The notes under the pieces: generated by a model
Databases searched by the model: none
Seen by the model: the letters and a program-made list of their open reading frames with translations, nothing else
Told to the model about the DNA's origin: nothing
Assembly: GCF_003952665.1 (NCBI RefSeq)
Contig: NZ_CP017946.1
Location: forward strand, 744,001 to 808,000
DNA from: Bosea sp. Tri-49
GTDB lineage: Bacteria; Pseudomonadota; Alphaproteobacteria; Rhizobiales; Beijerinckiaceae
DNA length: 64,000 nucleotides
Reading direction: 5' to 3'
In this document: positions 19,649-29,759 of the stretch, in pieces
How the letters are laid out: each line of letters begins with the position of its first letter
How positions within the stretch are numbered: the stretch's first letter is position 1
Program-made: the position numbers and the translations under genes

Positions 19649-20032
19649 ATGGGTAAGCCCTCCGCCCCCCGTGCGCTGCCCGAGAACGAGGCCAAGGCGG
19701 TCGCGCGCAACCTGCGCGTTTCCCCGCAGAAGCTGAACCTTCTCGCCCAGCTCATCCGCGGCAAGAAGGTCTCGACCGCGCTCTCCGATCTCGAGTTCTC
19801 GCGCAAGCGGATCTCGACCGATGTGCGCAAGTGCCTGCAGAGCGCGATCGCCAACGCCGAGAACAATCATGATCTCGACGTCGACGACCTCGTCGTGTCC
19901 CAGGCTTTCGTCGGCAAGGCGCTCGTCATGAAGCGCTTCCATGCCCGCGCTCGCGGCCGTGGCGCCCGCATCATGAAGCCCTTCGCCAACATCACGATCG
20001 TGGTGCGCGAAGTTCAGGCTGCGAAGGCCTGA
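19649..20032 (+). CDS. rplV: 50S ribosomal protein L22
   Basis: This 127-aa protein extends a beta hairpin into the exit tunnel. [18 protein letters not shown] and the hairpin segment [16 protein letters not shown] are visible. The macrolide-relevant loop is of normal length. It lies 10 bases upstream of rpsC. Confidence 0.97.
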   Translation: MGKPSAPRALPENEAKAVARNLRVSPQKLNLLAQLIRGKKVSTALSDLEFSRKRISTDVRKCLQSAIANAENNHDLDVDDLVVSQAFVGKALVMKRFHARARGRGARIMKPFANITIVVREVQAAKA

Positions 20033-20042
20033 GGAGAGAACG

Positions 20043-20759
20043 ATGGGTCAGAAAATCAATCCGATCGGCCTTCGTCTCGGCATCAACCGGACCTGGGATT
20101 CGCGCTGGTTCGCCCAGAAGGGTGAATACGGCAAGCTGCTGCATGAGGACATGGCGATCCGCGCCGCCCTGATGAAGCTGCTGAAGCAGGCTGCTGTCTC
20201 GAAGATCATCATCGAGCGTCCGCACAAGAAGTGCCGCGTCACCATCCACTCGGCGCGTCCGGGCGTGGTGATCGGCAAGAAGGGCGCCGACATCGAGAAG
20301 CTGCGCAAGACCGTGTCGAAGCTGACGTCTGCCGACGTCACCATCAACATCGTCGAGGTGCGCAAGCCGGAGATCGACGCGACCCTGGTCGCCGATTCGA
20401 TCGCTCAGCAGCTCGAGCGCCGCGTCGCTTTCCGTCGCGCCATGAAGCGCGCCGTTCAGTCGGCGATGCGTCTGGGCGCCGAGGGCATCCGCATCAACTG
20501 CTCGGGCCGTCTGGGTGGCGCTGAAATCGCCCGCCTCGAATGGTATCGCGAGGGCCGCGTGCCGCTGCATACGCTGCGCGCCGACGTCGACTACGGCGTC
20601 GCCACTGCCTTCACGACCTATGGCACGTGCGGGATCAAGGTCTGGATCTTCAAGGGCGAGATCCTCGAACACGACCCGATGGCCCAGGACAAGCGCCTCT
20701 CGGACGAGGGCGGCCGCTCGGGTGGTGAGCGTCGCGAACGTCGCGAGCAGGCTGCGTAA
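20043..20759 (+). CDS. rpsC: 30S ribosomal protein S3
   Basis: This 238-aa protein of the mRNA entry channel has the N-terminal [13 protein letters not shown], a KH RNA-binding domain with [14 protein letters not shown] and the C-terminal [14 protein letters not shown] segment. The last 20 residues are arginine- and glutamate-rich, common in this group. Confidence 0.98.
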   Translation: MGQKINPIGLRLGINRTWDSRWFAQKGEYGKLLHEDMAIRAALMKLLKQAAVSKIIIERPHKKCRVTIHSARPGVVIGKKGADIEKLRKTVSKLTSADVTINIVEVRKPEIDATLVADSIAQQLERRVAFRRAMKRAVQSAMRLGAEGIRINCSGRLGGAEIARLEWYREGRVPLHTLRADVDYGVATAFTTYGTCGIKVWIFKGEILEHDPMAQDKRLSDEGGRSGGERRERREQAA

Positions 20760-20777
20760 GGCTGATCGAGAAGAGCC

Positions 20778-21191
20778 ATGCTGCAACCAAAGCGCACTAA
20801 GTTCCGTAAGCAGTTCAAGGGACGCATTTCCGGCGTCGCCAAGGGCGGCACGGATCTCAATTTCGGCCAGTTCGGCCTGAAGGCCCAGGAGCCGGAGCGC
20901 GTCACGGCCCGCCAGATCGAGGCGGCCCGTCGTGCCATCACCCGCGCCATGAAGCGCGCGGGCCGGGTCTGGATCCGCATCTTCCCGGACGTGCCGGTTT
21001 CCAAGAAGCCGACCGAAGTCCGCATGGGTAAGGGCAAGGGAGCGCCCGAATTCTGGGCGGCCAAGGTCAAGCCGGGCCGGATCATGTTCGAGCTCGACGG
21101 CGTGCCGGAGGATATCGCCCGCGAGGCGCTCCGTCTCGGTGCCGCCAAGCTGCCGATCAAGACCCGTTTCATCCAACGCATCGCCGAGTAA
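20778..21191 (+). CDS. rplP: 50S ribosomal protein L16
   Basis: This 137-aa protein lies at the A-site tRNA elbow. [15 protein letters not shown] and the [17 protein letters not shown] motif are typical, and length is normal. It is 18 bases after rpsC. Confidence 0.98.
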   Translation: MLQPKRTKFRKQFKGRISGVAKGGTDLNFGQFGLKAQEPERVTARQIEAARRAITRAMKRAGRVWIRIFPDVPVSKKPTEVRMGKGKGAPEFWAAKVKPGRIMFELDGVPEDIAREALRLGAAKLPIKTRFIQRIAE

Positions 21192-21201
21192 GGAGGGCGA
21201 C

Positions 21202-21414
21202 ATGAAAGCTACGCAACGCCTGTCCGACATCAAGGTGATGAGCGCGGACCAGCTCCAGGACGAGCTTCTCAAGCTCAAGAAGGAGCAGTTTAACCTGCGT
21301 TTCCAGCGCGCGACCGGCCAGCTCGAGAATACCGCTCGGGTCACCGAAGTGCGTAAGGATATCGCCCGCATCAAGACACTGCAGCGGTCCAAGACCGCGG
21401 CAGTGAGCGCCTGA
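21202..21414 (+). CDS. rpmC: 50S ribosomal protein L29
   Basis: This 70-aa helical protein sits at the tunnel exit next to L23. The start is the ATG at 21202 after an AGGAGGG ribosome site; an in-frame upstream ATG would overlap rplP and lack family character. [19 protein letters not shown] is the diagnostic motif. Confidence 0.97.
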   Translation: MKATQRLSDIKVMSADQLQDELLKLKKEQFNLRFQRATGQLENTARVTEVRKDIARIKTLQRSKTAAVSA

Positions 21415-21425
21415 GGAGTAGGACA

Positions 21426-21668
21426 ATGCCGAAGCGCGTGCTGCAGGGCGTCGTCGTCAGCGACAAGCAGAACAAAACTGTTGTGGTTAAGGTCGAGCGG
21501 CGTTATACGCACCCGCTCCTCAAGAAGACGGTGCGCCGTTCGAAGAACTATCACGCCCATGACGAGGCGGGGTCGTTCAAGGTCGGTGACTCGGTTTGGA
21601 TCGAGGAGTCGAAGCCCATTTCCAAGCTGAAAAGCTGGGTTGTGCTCGACAACGCTCCCAAGGCGTAA
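21426..21668 (+). CDS. rpsQ: 30S ribosomal protein S17
   Basis: This 80-aa 16S rRNA-binding protein has the OB-fold segment [19 protein letters not shown]. It closes the S10 group. A 113-base gap with no strong promoter follows before rplN. Confidence 0.97.
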   Translation: MPKRVLQGVVVSDKQNKTVVVKVERRYTHPLLKKTVRRSKNYHAHDEAGSFKVGDSVWIEESKPISKLKSWVVLDNAPKA

Positions 21669-21781
21669 GTCAAATCATTGAGGCCAGGGGGCAAAGCGAC
21701 CCCCGTCAGTCGTAGTCCGGGCTCAGGCACTCCGCCTTTGTCCGGAAACCGCGCTGATACACAGATGGAAGGATCAAGGCC

Positions 21782-22150
21782 ATGATCCAGGTGCAGACCA
21801 ATCTCGAGGTCGCCGACAATTCCGGCGCCCGCCGCGTGATGTGCATCAAGGTTCTCGGCGGCTCGAAGCGGCGCTATGCCCGCATCGGCGACATCATTGT
21901 GGTTTCCATCAAGGAAGCCATCCCGCGCGGCCGCGTGAAGAAGGGCGACGTCATGAAGGCGATCGTCGTGCGCACCGCCAAGGACATCAAGCGCCCCGAC
22001 GGTTCGGTGATCCGCTTCGACCGCAATGCGGCCGTGCTGATCAACAACCAGAAGGAGCCTGTGGGCACCCGTATCTTCGGACCGGTTCCGCGCGAGCTGC
22101 GCGCCAAGAACCACATGAAGATCATTTCGCTCGCTCCCGAGGTGTTGTGA
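21782..22150 (+). CDS. rplN: 50S ribosomal protein L14
   Basis: This 122-aa protein at the subunit interface opens the spc group. [20 protein letters not shown] and the [17 protein letters not shown] segment are typical. Its TGA overlaps the ATG of rplX. Confidence 0.98.
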   Translation: MIQVQTNLEVADNSGARRVMCIKVLGGSKRRYARIGDIIVVSIKEAIPRGRVKKGDVMKAIVVRTAKDIKRPDGSVIRFDRNAAVLINNQKEPVGTRIFGPVPRELRAKNHMKIISLAPEVL

Positions 22151-22467
22151 TGGCTGCGAAAATCAAAAAGGGCGACAAGGTCGTCGTGCTCGCCGGCCGC
22201 GACAAGGGCAAGAACGGCGAAGTGCTTCAGGTCCTGCCGAAGGACGCCCGCGCCGTCGTGCGCGGCGTGAACCTGGTCAAGAAGCACACCAAGGCTACTG
22301 CCCAGTCCGAGGGCGGCATCATCAGCAAGGAGGCCACGATCGATCTGTCGAACCTGGCCGTCGCCGATCCGAAGGACGGCAAGCCGACCCGCGTCGGCTT
22401 CAAGGTGCTCGATGACGGCCGCAAGGTCCGTTTCGCCAAGCGTTCGGGGGATCTGATCGATGGCTGA
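22150..22467 (+). CDS. rplX: 50S ribosomal protein L24
   Basis: This 105-aa assembly initiator has a KOW motif ([20 protein letters not shown]). The start ATG at 22150 overlaps the rplN stop by one base; a longer in-frame reading inside rplN is not credible. Its 3' end overlaps rplE by 8 bases, suggesting coupling. Confidence 0.97.
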   Translation: MAAKIKKGDKVVVLAGRDKGKNGEVLQVLPKDARAVVRGVNLVKKHTKATAQSEGGIISKEATIDLSNLAVADPKDGKPTRVGFKVLDDGRKVRFAKRSGDLIDG

Positions 22468-23026
22468 GAATCAGCAGGCGGCTCTCTCGCCGCGCATGAA
22501 GAAGCATTATGAGGACGTCGTCCGTCCCGCGATGATCGCCGAGTTCGGCTACAAGAACGTCATGGAAGTGCCGACCCTCGAGAAGGTCGTCATCAACATG
22601 GGCGTTGGCGAAGCGACTGCCGACCGCAAGAAGGTCGACAACGCCGCCGGCGACCTTGCCATGATCGCCGGTCAGAAGCCGGTCATCACCAAGTCCCGCC
22701 TCGCCATCGCCGGCTTCAAGCTGCGCGAGAACATGGCGGTCGGCTGCAAGGTCACGCTGCGCAAGACCAAGATGTTCGAGTTCGTCGATCGGCTCGTCAC
22801 CATTGCCTTGCCGCGTGTGCGCGACTTCCGCGGTCTCAACCCGAAGTCGTTCGACGGGCGCGGCAATTTCGCGCTCGGGATCAAGGAGCACATCGTGTTC
22901 CCCGAGATCAACTACGACAAGGTCGACCAGGTCTGGGGTATGGACGTGATCGTCTGCACGACTGCCAAGTCGGATGACGAGGCGCGTGCCCTGCTCAAGC
23001 ACTTCAACTTCCCGTTCCGGCAGTGA
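22460..23026 (+). CDS. rplE: 50S ribosomal protein L5
   Basis: This 188-aa protein binds 5S rRNA in the central protuberance. [22 protein letters not shown] and the [13 protein letters not shown] segment are intact. In E. coli, S8 represses the spc operon near this gene. A short 6-bp hairpin covers its stop region (about 23025-23040). Confidence 0.98.
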   Translation: MAENQQAALSPRMKKHYEDVVRPAMIAEFGYKNVMEVPTLEKVVINMGVGEATADRKKVDNAAGDLAMIAGQKPVITKSRLAIAGFKLRENMAVGCKVTLRKTKMFEFVDRLVTIALPRVRDFRGLNPKSFDGRGNFALGIKEHIVFPEINYDKVDQVWGMDVIVCTTAKSDDEARALLKHFNFPFRQ

Positions 23027-23062
23027 GCCTTCGGGCTCATACGCGGAAACCAGGAGATATCG

Positions 23063-23368
23063 ATGGCTAAGAAAAGCTCCGTCGAGAACAACAACCGCCG
23101 CAAGGCGCTCGTGAAGAAATTCGCGGGCCGTCGTGCGCGTCTTCTCGCGATCGCTAATGACGAAAGCCAGTCCATGGACGAGCGTTTCCTCGCTCGCCTG
23201 AAGCTGGCCGAACTGCCGCGCAATTCTGCCGGCATCCGCGTGCGCAACCGTTGCGAAGTCACCGGCCGCCCGCGCGCTTTTTATCGCAAGTTGAAGATGT
23301 CGCGCGTTGCTCTGCGCGAGCTCGGCAACAAGGGGCTGGTTCCCGGCCTCGTCAAGTCGAGCTGGTGA
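23063..23368 (+). CDS. rpsN: 30S ribosomal protein S14
   Basis: This 101-aa protein is of the longer, zinc-free type: the cysteine pairs of the short form are absent. [15 protein letters not shown] and the C-terminal [13 protein letters not shown] end are typical of proteobacteria. Confidence 0.97.
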   Translation: MAKKSSVENNNRRKALVKKFAGRRARLLAIANDESQSMDERFLARLKLAELPRNSAGIRVRNRCEVTGRPRAFYRKLKMSRVALRELGNKGLVPGLVKSSW

Positions 23369-23380
23369 GGAGGTAGCATC

Positions 23381-23779
23381 ATGGCGATCATCGATCCGCT
23401 TGGCGATATGCTGACCCGCATCCGCAATGCGCAGATGCGGCGCAAGTCGCGCGTTTCCACCCCGGGCTCGAAGCTGCGCGCCCGCGTTCTGGACGTGCTG
23501 GCGTCGGAAGGCTACATCCGTGGCTATTCGACCACCGAGTTCGGCAACGGCCGCACCGAGTTCGACATCGAGCTGAAGTACCACGAGGGACAGCCGGTCA
23601 TCCGGTCGATCTCGCGCGTGTCGAAGCCCGGCCGTCGCGTCTACTCCTCGGTCGAGACCATGCCTCGCGTGGCCGACGGCCTCGGCGTCACCATCGTCTC
23701 CACGCCCAAGGGCGTGATGTCCGATCATCTTGCCCGCGAGCAGAACGTGGGTGGCGAAGTGCTCTGCAAGGTCTTCTGA
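23381..23779 (+). CDS. rpsH: 30S ribosomal protein S8
   Basis: This 132-aa 16S rRNA binder begins [14 protein letters not shown] and ends with GGEVLCKVF. The [20 protein letters not shown] segment is the conserved RNA-binding region. It is 12 bases after rpsN. Confidence 0.98.
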   Translation: MAIIDPLGDMLTRIRNAQMRRKSRVSTPGSKLRARVLDVLASEGYIRGYSTTEFGNGRTEFDIELKYHEGQPVIRSISRVSKPGRRVYSSVETMPRVADGLGVTIVSTPKGVMSDHLAREQNVGGEVLCKVF

Positions 23780-23808
23780 CCTTCAGGCCGCTGCTCAGGA
23801 GAGATCCA

Positions 23809-24342
23809 ATGTCTCGTATCGGTAAGAAGCCTGTTTCGGTCCCCGCTGGTGTAACCGCCAACGTCTCGGGCCAGCTGGTAAAGATCAAGGGCTCGAAGGG
23901 CGAACTGTCCTTCGAGGTTCCCGATGAGGTTTCGGTCGCACTGGAGAACGGCGCCATCGCCGTCCAGCCGCGCTCGCAAACCAAGCGCGCCCGCGCGCTC
24001 TGGGGCACGTCGCGCGCCCGCATCAACAACCTGGTCGTCGGTACGACGGCCGGTTTCGAGAAGAAGCTCGAGATCAACGGCGTCGGCTACAAGGCCGCCG
24101 TCAACGGCAAGATCCTGAAGCTCTCGCTCGGTTACAGCCACGACATCGACTATCCGATCCCGGCCGGGGTCGCGATCGTCACGCCGAAGCCGACCGAGAT
24201 CGTGATCTCCGGCATCGACAAGCAGGTCGTTGGCCAGACCGCCGCCGAGATTCGCGACTATCGCGGTCCCGAGCCCTATAAGGGCAAGGGCGTCAAGTAC
24301 GCCGGCGAATTCATCTTCCGCAAGGAAGGCAAGAAGAAGTAA
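23809..24342 (+). CDS. rplF: 50S ribosomal protein L6
   Basis: This 177-aa protein near the sarcin-ricin loop has two similar domains. [15 protein letters not shown] and the C-terminal [17 protein letters not shown] are diagnostic. Confidence 0.98.
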   Translation: MSRIGKKPVSVPAGVTANVSGQLVKIKGSKGELSFEVPDEVSVALENGAIAVQPRSQTKRARALWGTSRARINNLVVGTTAGFEKKLEINGVGYKAAVNGKILKLSLGYSHDIDYPIPAGVAIVTPKPTEIVISGIDKQVVGQTAAEIRDYRGPEPYKGKGVKYAGEFIFRKEGKKK

Positions 24343-24353
24343 GGACGCCAGCC

Positions 24354-24716
24354 ATGAGCAAGCAGACAGTTGCGACTGCGCGCCGCAAGGCCCGCGTCCG
24401 CCGCGCGATCAAGGCAGTGGCCAATGGCCGCGCCCGCCTGTCGGTGCACCGCACCGGCAAGCAGATCTATGCGCAGGTTATCGACGATGCGAAGGGGCTG
24501 ACGCTCGCTTCGGCCTCGTCGCTCGACAAGGACATTCGCGCCGACTTCAAGTCGGGCGCGAATGTCGAGGCCGCGGCCGCGATCGGCAAGATCATAGCCG
24601 AGCGCGCCATCAAGGCCGGCGTCAAGGAGGTTGTGTTCGACCGTGGCGCCTACATGTACCATGGCCGCGTCAAGGCGCTGGCCGAAGCTGCTCGCGAAGG
24701 CGGGCTAAGCTTCTGA
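24354..24716 (+). CDS. rplR: 50S ribosomal protein L18
   Basis: This 120-aa 5S rRNA-binding protein ends with [20 protein letters not shown], the conserved C-terminus. A 134-base gap with a strong hairpin separates it from rpsE. Confidence 0.98.
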   Translation: MSKQTVATARRKARVRRAIKAVANGRARLSVHRTGKQIYAQVIDDAKGLTLASASSLDKDIRADFKSGANVEAAAAIGKIIAERAIKAGVKEVVFDRGAYMYHGRVKALAEAAREGGLSF

Positions 24717-24734
24717 TCGGTTGAAAACCGCGGG

Positions 24735-24763
24735 ATGCGGGAGGCCTTACCGGCTTCCCGCAT
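24735..24763 (+). other. Hairpin between rplR and rpsE
   Basis: A 12-bp stem (24735-24746 with 24752-24763, one G-U pair) with a five-base loop starts 18 bases after rplR. No T run follows. The rplR-rpsE gap is usually only a few bases in spc operons, so this insert of about 130 bases with a strong structure is unusual. Confidence 0.55.
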
Positions 24764-24850
24764 ATCGCATTTGGAAAGTCGCTCCATTCCGGAGCGCTCG
24801 AGCGAGCGGCGGGCCACGATCGGCACCGTCCGCGCAAGTAAGAGGAAGAC

Positions 24851-25414
24851 ATGGCGAGAGAATCTCGTGACCGTCAGGTTCGCGAAGAGCGCGATTCTGA
24901 ATTTGTGGACCGCCTGGTCCACATCAACCGCGTCGCCAAGGTGGTGAAGGGCGGCCGTCGTTTCGGCTTTGCTGCCCTCGTCGTCGTTGGTGACCAGAAG
25001 GGCCGCGTCGGCTTCGGCCACGGCAAGGCCCGCGAAGTGCCTGAGGCGATCCGCAAGGCGACGGAAGCCGCCAAGCGTGGCCTCGTTCGCGTCCCGCTGC
25101 GCGATGGCCGCACGCTGCATCATGACGTCCAGGGCCGTCACGGCGCTGGCAAGGTCATCCTGCGCGCAGCCCCCGCTGGTACCGGCATCATCGCCGGCGG
25201 CCCGATGCGCGCCGTCTTCGAGGCGGTCGGCATGCAGGACGTGGTGTCGAAGTCGCTCGGCTCCTCGAACCCCTACAACCTCGTGCGCGCCACCTTCGAC
25301 GCGTTGAAGAACGAGGATTCGCCGCGCAGCGTCGCCGCGCGTCGCTCGCTCAAGGTCTCGGCCCTGCAGACGCGTCGCCGCGATGCCGGCACCGATGCCG
25401 CGGCCGAAGCGTGA
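24851..25414 (+). CDS. rpsE: 30S ribosomal protein S5
   Basis: This 187-aa fidelity protein has the double-stranded-RNA-like domain with [20 protein letters not shown] and the [16 protein letters not shown] segment. Its ribosome site is AAGAGGAAG. Length is normal for alphaproteobacteria. Confidence 0.98.
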   Translation: MARESRDRQVREERDSEFVDRLVHINRVAKVVKGGRRFGFAALVVVGDQKGRVGFGHGKAREVPEAIRKATEAAKRGLVRVPLRDGRTLHHDVQGRHGAGKVILRAAPAGTGIIAGGPMRAVFEAVGMQDVVSKSLGSSNPYNLVRATFDALKNEDSPRSVAARRSLKVSALQTRRRDAGTDAAAEA

Positions 25415-25424
25415 GGGTGGGATC

Positions 25425-25622
25425 ATGGCAAAGGCTAAGACCACCACTGTCGTCGTCGAGCAGATCGGTAGCCCGATCCGCCGCGAGGCTTCGCAGCGCC
25501 AGACCCTGATCGGTCTCGGCCTCAACAAACTCCGCCGGCAGTCGACCCTGGTCGATACGCCGGCCGTACGGGGCATGATCGACAAGGTCAGGCACCTCGT
25601 GCGCGTCGTCGACGGCAAGTGA
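25425..25622 (+). CDS. rpmD: 50S ribosomal protein L30
   Basis: This 65-aa protein is read from ATG 25425, 10 bases after rpsE, with a GAGGGTGGG ribosome site. [20 protein letters not shown] is typical of bacterial L30. An upstream in-frame ATG would overlap rpsE and is not supported. Confidence 0.96.
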   Translation: MAKAKTTTVVVEQIGSPIRREASQRQTLIGLGLNKLRRQSTLVDTPAVRGMIDKVRHLVRVVDGK

Positions 25623-25634
25623 GGGGATCGTCTG

Positions 25635-26114
25635 ATGAAACTCACAGAGATCCGTGACAACGAAGGCGCGACCAAGTCGCGCATCCGTGTCGGCCGTGGC
25701 ATTGGCTCCGGCAAGGGCAAGACCGGCGGGCGCGGCGTCAAGGGCCAGAAGGCTCGCGCCGGCGTGGCGGTCAAGGGCTTCGAAGGCGGCCAGATGCCGC
25801 TCTATCGGCGCCTGCCGAAGCGCGGCTTCCACAACCTGTTCTCCAAGGATCTGAACGAGGTCAACCTCGGGCGCATCCAGCAGGCGGTCGAGGCCGGCAA
25901 GCTGGACGCCAAGGGCGCGGTGACGATCGAGGCGCTCGTCGCCGCCGGCGTCATCACCCGGCAGGCCAAGGACGGCGTCAAGATCCTCGGCGTCGGCGAG
26001 CTCAAGGCGAAGCTGGCTTTCGAGGTCGCCGGTGCGTCGAAGTCGGCGGTCGAGGCGATCGAGAAGGCTGGCGGCACGGTCAAGATCCTGGCGGCTGCCG
26101 CTTCACAGGCGTGA
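25635..26114 (+). CDS. rplO: 50S ribosomal protein L15
   Basis: This 159-aa late-assembly protein has the glycine-rich N-terminal region [22 protein letters not shown] (two joined motifs) and the [17 protein letters not shown] segment. It ends 97 bases before secY; that gap contains an 8-bp GC-rich inverted repeat (26142-26149 with 26164-26171). Confidence 0.97.
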   Translation: MKLTEIRDNEGATKSRIRVGRGIGSGKGKTGGRGVKGQKARAGVAVKGFEGGQMPLYRRLPKRGFHNLFSKDLNEVNLGRIQQAVEAGKLDAKGAVTIEALVAAGVITRQAKDGVKILGVGELKAKLAFEVAGASKSAVEAIEKAGGTVKILAAAASQA

Positions 26115-26211
26115 CTTCCACGCTTACATGACTAACGCGAGCGGCGGCCGGGCCCGAAGCCTTGGCCGCCGTTCGACTGTCTAGACCAGAATTCACCCAA
26201 GGACCGGACGC

Positions 26212-27549
26212 ATGGCATCGGCGGCTGAACAGCTTGCGGCAAACCTGAACTTCGGCGCGCTGGCCAAGGCCGACGAGCTGAAGAAGCGGATCTGGTTCAC
26301 GCTGGGGGCGCTGATCGTCTACCGGCTCGGCACCTATATCCCGCTGCCCGGCATGAACCCGGAGGCGGTCGCCGACCTGTTCAAGCAGAGCCAGTCGGGC
26401 GTGCTCGGCCTGTTCAACATGTTCTCGGGTGGCGCGGTCGGCCGGCTCGCGATCTTCGCGCTGGCGATCATGCCGTATATTTCGGCCTCGATCATCGTCC
26501 AGCTGCTTTCCAGCGTCGTGCCGACCTTCGAGGCGCTGAAGAAGGAAGGCGAGGCGGGCCGCAAGATCCTCAACCAGTACACGCGCTATCTCACGCTGGT
26601 TCTGGCGTTGTTCCAGGCCTGGGGCATCGGCGTCGGCCTGCAGGGCTCGGGCAATCTCGTGCTGGAGCCGGGGCCGTTCTTCCTGATCTCGACCACGATC
26701 ACCCTGGTCGGCGGCACCATGTTCCTGCTCTGGCTCGGCGAGCAGATCACCAGCCGCGGCATCGGCAACGGCACCTCGATGATCATCTTCGCCGGCATCA
26801 TCGCCGAGTTCCCGGCGCAGCTGGCGCAGACGCTCGAGCTCGGCCGCCAGGGCGCGATCTCGACCGGCCTGCTGCTGCTGGTGCTGGTCATGGCGGTCTG
26901 CGTCATCGCCTTCGTGGTCTTCGTCGAGCGCGCCCAGCGGCGCCTTTTGATCAACTATCCCAAGCGCCAGGTCGGCAACCGGATGTATGAGGGCCAGACC
27001 TCGTTCCTGCCGCTGAAGCTCAACACCGCCGGCGTGATCCCGCCGATCTTCGCCTCGTCGCTGCTGCTGCTGCCGACGACGATCGCGAGCTTCAGCCAGG
27101 CTTCGGGCGGCACCGGCATCCTGGCGACGCTCGCGACCTATCTGGCGCATGGCCGGCCGCTGTTCATGTTCCTCTATGCGGCGCTGATCATCTTCTTCTG
27201 CTTCTTCTACACCGCGATCGTGTTCAATCCGGTCGAGACGGCGGACAACCTCAAGAAGCATGGTGGCTTCATGCCGGGCATCCGCCCGGGCGAGCGCACC
27301 GCGGAGCATATCGACCGGGTGCTGACCCGCATCACCGTGCTCGGCGCCGCCTATTTGACTATCGTCTGCTTGATCCCCGAGTTCATGATCACCTATGCCC
27401 AGATTCCGATCATCCTGCTCGGCGGCACCTCGCTGCTGATCGTGGTGACGACGACGATGGACACAGTGGCTCAAGTCCACGGTCATCTCCTGGCCCATCA
27501 GTATGAGGGCCTGGTCAAGAAGGCGAAGTTGAGGGGGGCAAGGCGCTGA
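26212..27549 (+). CDS. secY: Protein translocase subunit SecY
   Basis: This 445-aa inner-membrane channel protein has about ten hydrophobic helices. [19 protein letters not shown], the plug-region motif [20 protein letters not shown] and the cytoplasmic loop [19 protein letters not shown] are typical. It is cotranscribed with the ribosomal genes and its stop overlaps the adk start. No rpmJ follows, as is usual in alphaproteobacteria. Confidence 0.98.
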   Translation: MASAAEQLAANLNFGALAKADELKKRIWFTLGALIVYRLGTYIPLPGMNPEAVADLFKQSQSGVLGLFNMFSGGAVGRLAIFALAIMPYISASIIVQLLSSVVPTFEALKKEGEAGRKILNQYTRYLTLVLALFQAWGIGVGLQGSGNLVLEPGPFFLISTTITLVGGTMFLLWLGEQITSRGIGNGTSMIIFAGIIAEFPAQLAQTLELGRQGAISTGLLLLVLVMAVCVIAFVVFVERAQRRLLINYPKRQVGNRMYEGQTSFLPLKLNTAGVIPPIFASSLLLLPTTIASFSQASGGTGILATLATYLAHGRPLFMFLYAALIIFFCFFYTAIVFNPVETADNLKKHGGFMPGIRPGERTAEHIDRVLTRITVLGAAYLTIVCLIPEFMITYAQIPIILLGGTSLLIVVTTTMDTVAQVHGHLLAHQYEGLVKKAKLRGARR

Positions 27550-28130
27550 TGAGGCTGATTTTCCTGGGGCCGCCGGGGGCGGGGAAGGGCACTCAGGCGA
27601 CGCGGATCGTCGCAAAGCACGGCATTCCGCAACTCTCGACCGGCGATATGCTGCGCGCGGCGGTGGCCGCCGGCACCCCGGTCGGCCTCAAGGCGAAGGC
27701 GGTGATGGATGCCGGCGGACTGGTCTCGGACGAGATCGTCATCGGCATCGTCGCAGACCGCATCGAAGAATCCGATGCGAAGAAGGGCTTCATCCTCGAT
27801 GGCTTCCCGCGCACCCTGGCGCAGGCCGAGGCGCTCGACGCCATGCTCGCCGAGAAGGGGCTGAAGCTCGACAAGGTGCTCGAGCTCAAGGTCGATCAGG
27901 ACAAGCTCGTCGACCGGATCGTGCGCCGGGCCGAGGAGGCCAAGGCGGCCGGCCAGCCAGTGCGCAAGGACGATGATCCGGAGGTCTTCAAGACCAGGCT
28001 CGAGGCCTATAACCGCGACACCGCGATCGTCGCGCCCTATTACGACAAGCGCGGCCAGCTGACGCCGATCGATGGCATGCAGCCGATCGACCGGGTCACT
28101 GGGGCGATCGAGCAGGCGCTCGCGGGCTGA
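27549..28130 (+). CDS. adk: Adenylate kinase
   Basis: This 193-aa enzyme interconverts ATP plus AMP and two ADP. The P-loop GPPGAGKGT is at residues 7-15, [11 protein letters not shown] and [13 protein letters not shown] form the AMP-binding and conserved regions. It is the short form without the zinc LID insertion, as expected for alphaproteobacteria. Its ATG overlaps the secY TGA. Confidence 0.97.
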   Translation: MRLIFLGPPGAGKGTQATRIVAKHGIPQLSTGDMLRAAVAAGTPVGLKAKAVMDAGGLVSDEIVIGIVADRIEESDAKKGFILDGFPRTLAQAEALDAMLAEKGLKLDKVLELKVDQDKLVDRIVRRAEEAKAAGQPVRKDDDPEVFKTRLEAYNRDTAIVAPYYDKRGQLTPIDGMQPIDRVTGAIEQALAG

Positions 28131-28158
28131 AGCCCCCAGTGCCGATTTGAGTTCGGAT

Positions 28159-28190
28159 GCCGCGCGGTTCTCGCCGCGCGGCTTTTTCTT
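28159..28190 (+). terminator. Intrinsic terminator of the spc operon after adk
   Basis: A 9-bp GC-rich stem (28159-28167 with 28174-28182) is followed by TTTTTCTT. This is a strong rho-independent terminator 28 bases after adk; it ends the spc transcript before the inserted genes. Confidence 0.85.
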
Positions 28191-28206
28191 GCGGCGGAGC
28201 AGGCAC

Positions 28207-28506
28207 ATGGCCGACGGCAACGACGACTACGTCTATGACGAGGCGACCGGCGAATGGCGCCCGGCCACGGAGATGGCGGCTGCGGCGCTCAAGCGCGAGG
28301 TCCGCGACGCATCCGGCAACATCCTGGCTGATGGCGACGCGGTGACGCTGATCAAGGACCTCAAGGTCAAAGGCGCCAACCAGACCCTGAAGCAGGGCAC
28401 GGTGATCAGATCGATCCGGCTGACGGACAATCCCGAGGAGATCGACTGCCGGCACGAGAGCATCAAGGGTCTCGTGCTACGCACCGAGTTCGTGCGCAAG
28501 CGCTGA
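28207..28506 (+). CDS. PhnA/YjdM-domain protein
   Basis: This 99-aa protein carries the PhnA C-terminal domain: VRDASGNILADGDAVTLIKD, VKGANQTLKQGTVIRSIRL and a final LRTEFVRKR. An acidic DDYVYDEATGEWRPATEM stretch replaces the zinc-ribbon N-terminus found in longer YjdM proteins. Despite the phn name, this family has no proven phosphonate role. The start at ATG 28207 (upstream GGCGGAGCAGGC) lies just after the adk terminator; a longer frame would run through the terminator. Confidence 0.8.
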   Translation: MADGNDDYVYDEATGEWRPATEMAAAALKREVRDASGNILADGDAVTLIKDLKVKGANQTLKQGTVIRSIRLTDNPEEIDCRHESIKGLVLRTEFVRKR

Positions 28507-28574
28507 TCCCTGCCGAAGCGTAGCCCGCTCTCGGAGCATCCGAACCCGGCGTTTCAAACCTGCCGAGTTGTGGC

Positions 28575-29558
28575 ATGCTGCGGCCTGGAAGAGCGGGCGG
28601 GCTGGCCGTGCAGGTCGATCCTTCGGATGTCCATCAGACGCTCGAATACCGGTTGGACGCGGAGTTCGCGAGCTGGCTGCCGATCGGCTTGCTGACCCTG
28701 TTCTGCGGCCTCTTCATCTTCGCCATGGAAATGCCCGACTGGCCGCGTCCCGGCGAGACCTTCGGTGCGTTCGCGGCGATCGCTGTCGGCATCGGCCTCT
28801 CGGCCTTTGCGCTCCGGCGCCGTTTCCGGCGGGGCAAGCCGGTCTATGTGCTGTCGCCGGACGGAGTGCACATCCGCTGGTCGTCATCGCGCAAGGAGGG
28901 CTTCATCCCCTGGCGCGAGATCAAGGGCATCGACACGATCGACATCGTGGTCTGGCATTGGCTGGCGCGCAATCCGCGGAACCTGCACTATAACGACGTC
29001 ACCGTGGTGCTGGTCTCCAAGCAGTTCTACCAGGCGAACCTGCATATCAAGTCGCTGTTCCAGCGCGGACCCTACTGGCATCAGACCGCCTTCATCGAAA
29101 AAGGCGACATGGTCCAATGCGCGCTGCATGCGGAATTCGTCGGCGTCACGCCGCAGCAATTGCGCGGGGCGGTCGAGGTGCGCTGGCGGGCTTTCGGCGG
29201 AGAGCCAGACAGGCCGCGGCCGAGCGTGCCGGTCGTCTATGCCGCGCGCCGACCGGACGAAGCCGAGGCGGGGGCTGCGCCCGGCGGAAAGGTGGTTGCT
29301 GCAGGCGGGGCGCCGCGGCCGTTCTCAGCCTGGGATGCGATCAAGATCGCGCTGCCGCTGATCGGCATCGTCGTCGCGGGCAGCAACCTCGCCGGGATCT
29401 GGTCGACCGATGCGCAGATTCAGGCGCTGGCGAAGAAGCGCGAATGGCAGGAATGGAAGGCCCGCTACGAGCGCGAGCGACGCGAGCTCGACGAGAAGCT
29501 GCAAAAGCAGCGCGAGGAGATGGAGGAGGCGATGCGGCGGGCCTTCACGCGCTATTGA
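28575..29558 (+). CDS. Membrane protein of unknown function
   Basis: Up to 327 aa. Two hydrophobic helices lie near residues 35-80, followed by a region (about 95-200) that looks like a PH-like fold of the STM3941/YdbS type (SPDGVHIRWSSSRKEGFIPW). A third hydrophobic helix lies near 255-275, and the last 45 residues form a charged coiled coil (KREWQEWKARYERERREL). A GTG at 28608 is an alternative start. It has no partner that hints at function; it lies between the PhnA-like gene and a binding-protein gene. Confidence 0.6.
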   Translation: MLRPGRAGGLAVQVDPSDVHQTLEYRLDAEFASWLPIGLLTLFCGLFIFAMEMPDWPRPGETFGAFAAIAVGIGLSAFALRRRFRRGKPVYVLSPDGVHIRWSSSRKEGFIPWREIKGIDTIDIVVWHWLARNPRNLHYNDVTVVLVSKQFYQANLHIKSLFQRGPYWHQTAFIEKGDMVQCALHAEFVGVTPQQLRGAVEVRWRAFGGEPDRPRPSVPVVYAARRPDEAEAGAAPGGKVVAAGGAPRPFSAWDAIKIALPLIGIVVAGSNLAGIWSTDAQIQALAKKREWQEWKARYERERRELDEKLQKQREEMEEAMRRAFTRY

Positions 29559-29629
29559 GCGATCGCCGCCACGCGGCGCGGTGCGCTTTTGCGCCGGCGC
29601 AGGCGGGATTTCGCGCTCCGCTGCCGCAA

Positions 29630-29658
29630 TTGACACATCCTCCCGGCGAAATTGAACT
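29630..29658 (+). promoter_or_regulatory. Possible promoter of the binding-protein gene
   Basis: A consensus -35 TTGACA (29630-29635) is followed after 16-17 bases by a weak -10 (TTGAAC/TGAACT). It lies about 100 bases before the binding-protein start. Confidence 0.35.
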
Positions 29659-29759
29659 TCCGCCAGGCCCATGACGGCCAAGACATGGCGGCGGTAGCCG
29701 AAGGCCGGTGGCATGCGTCATCGCCGGCTGACCGACCGGCCAGAGTTCGGGAGGACAGC

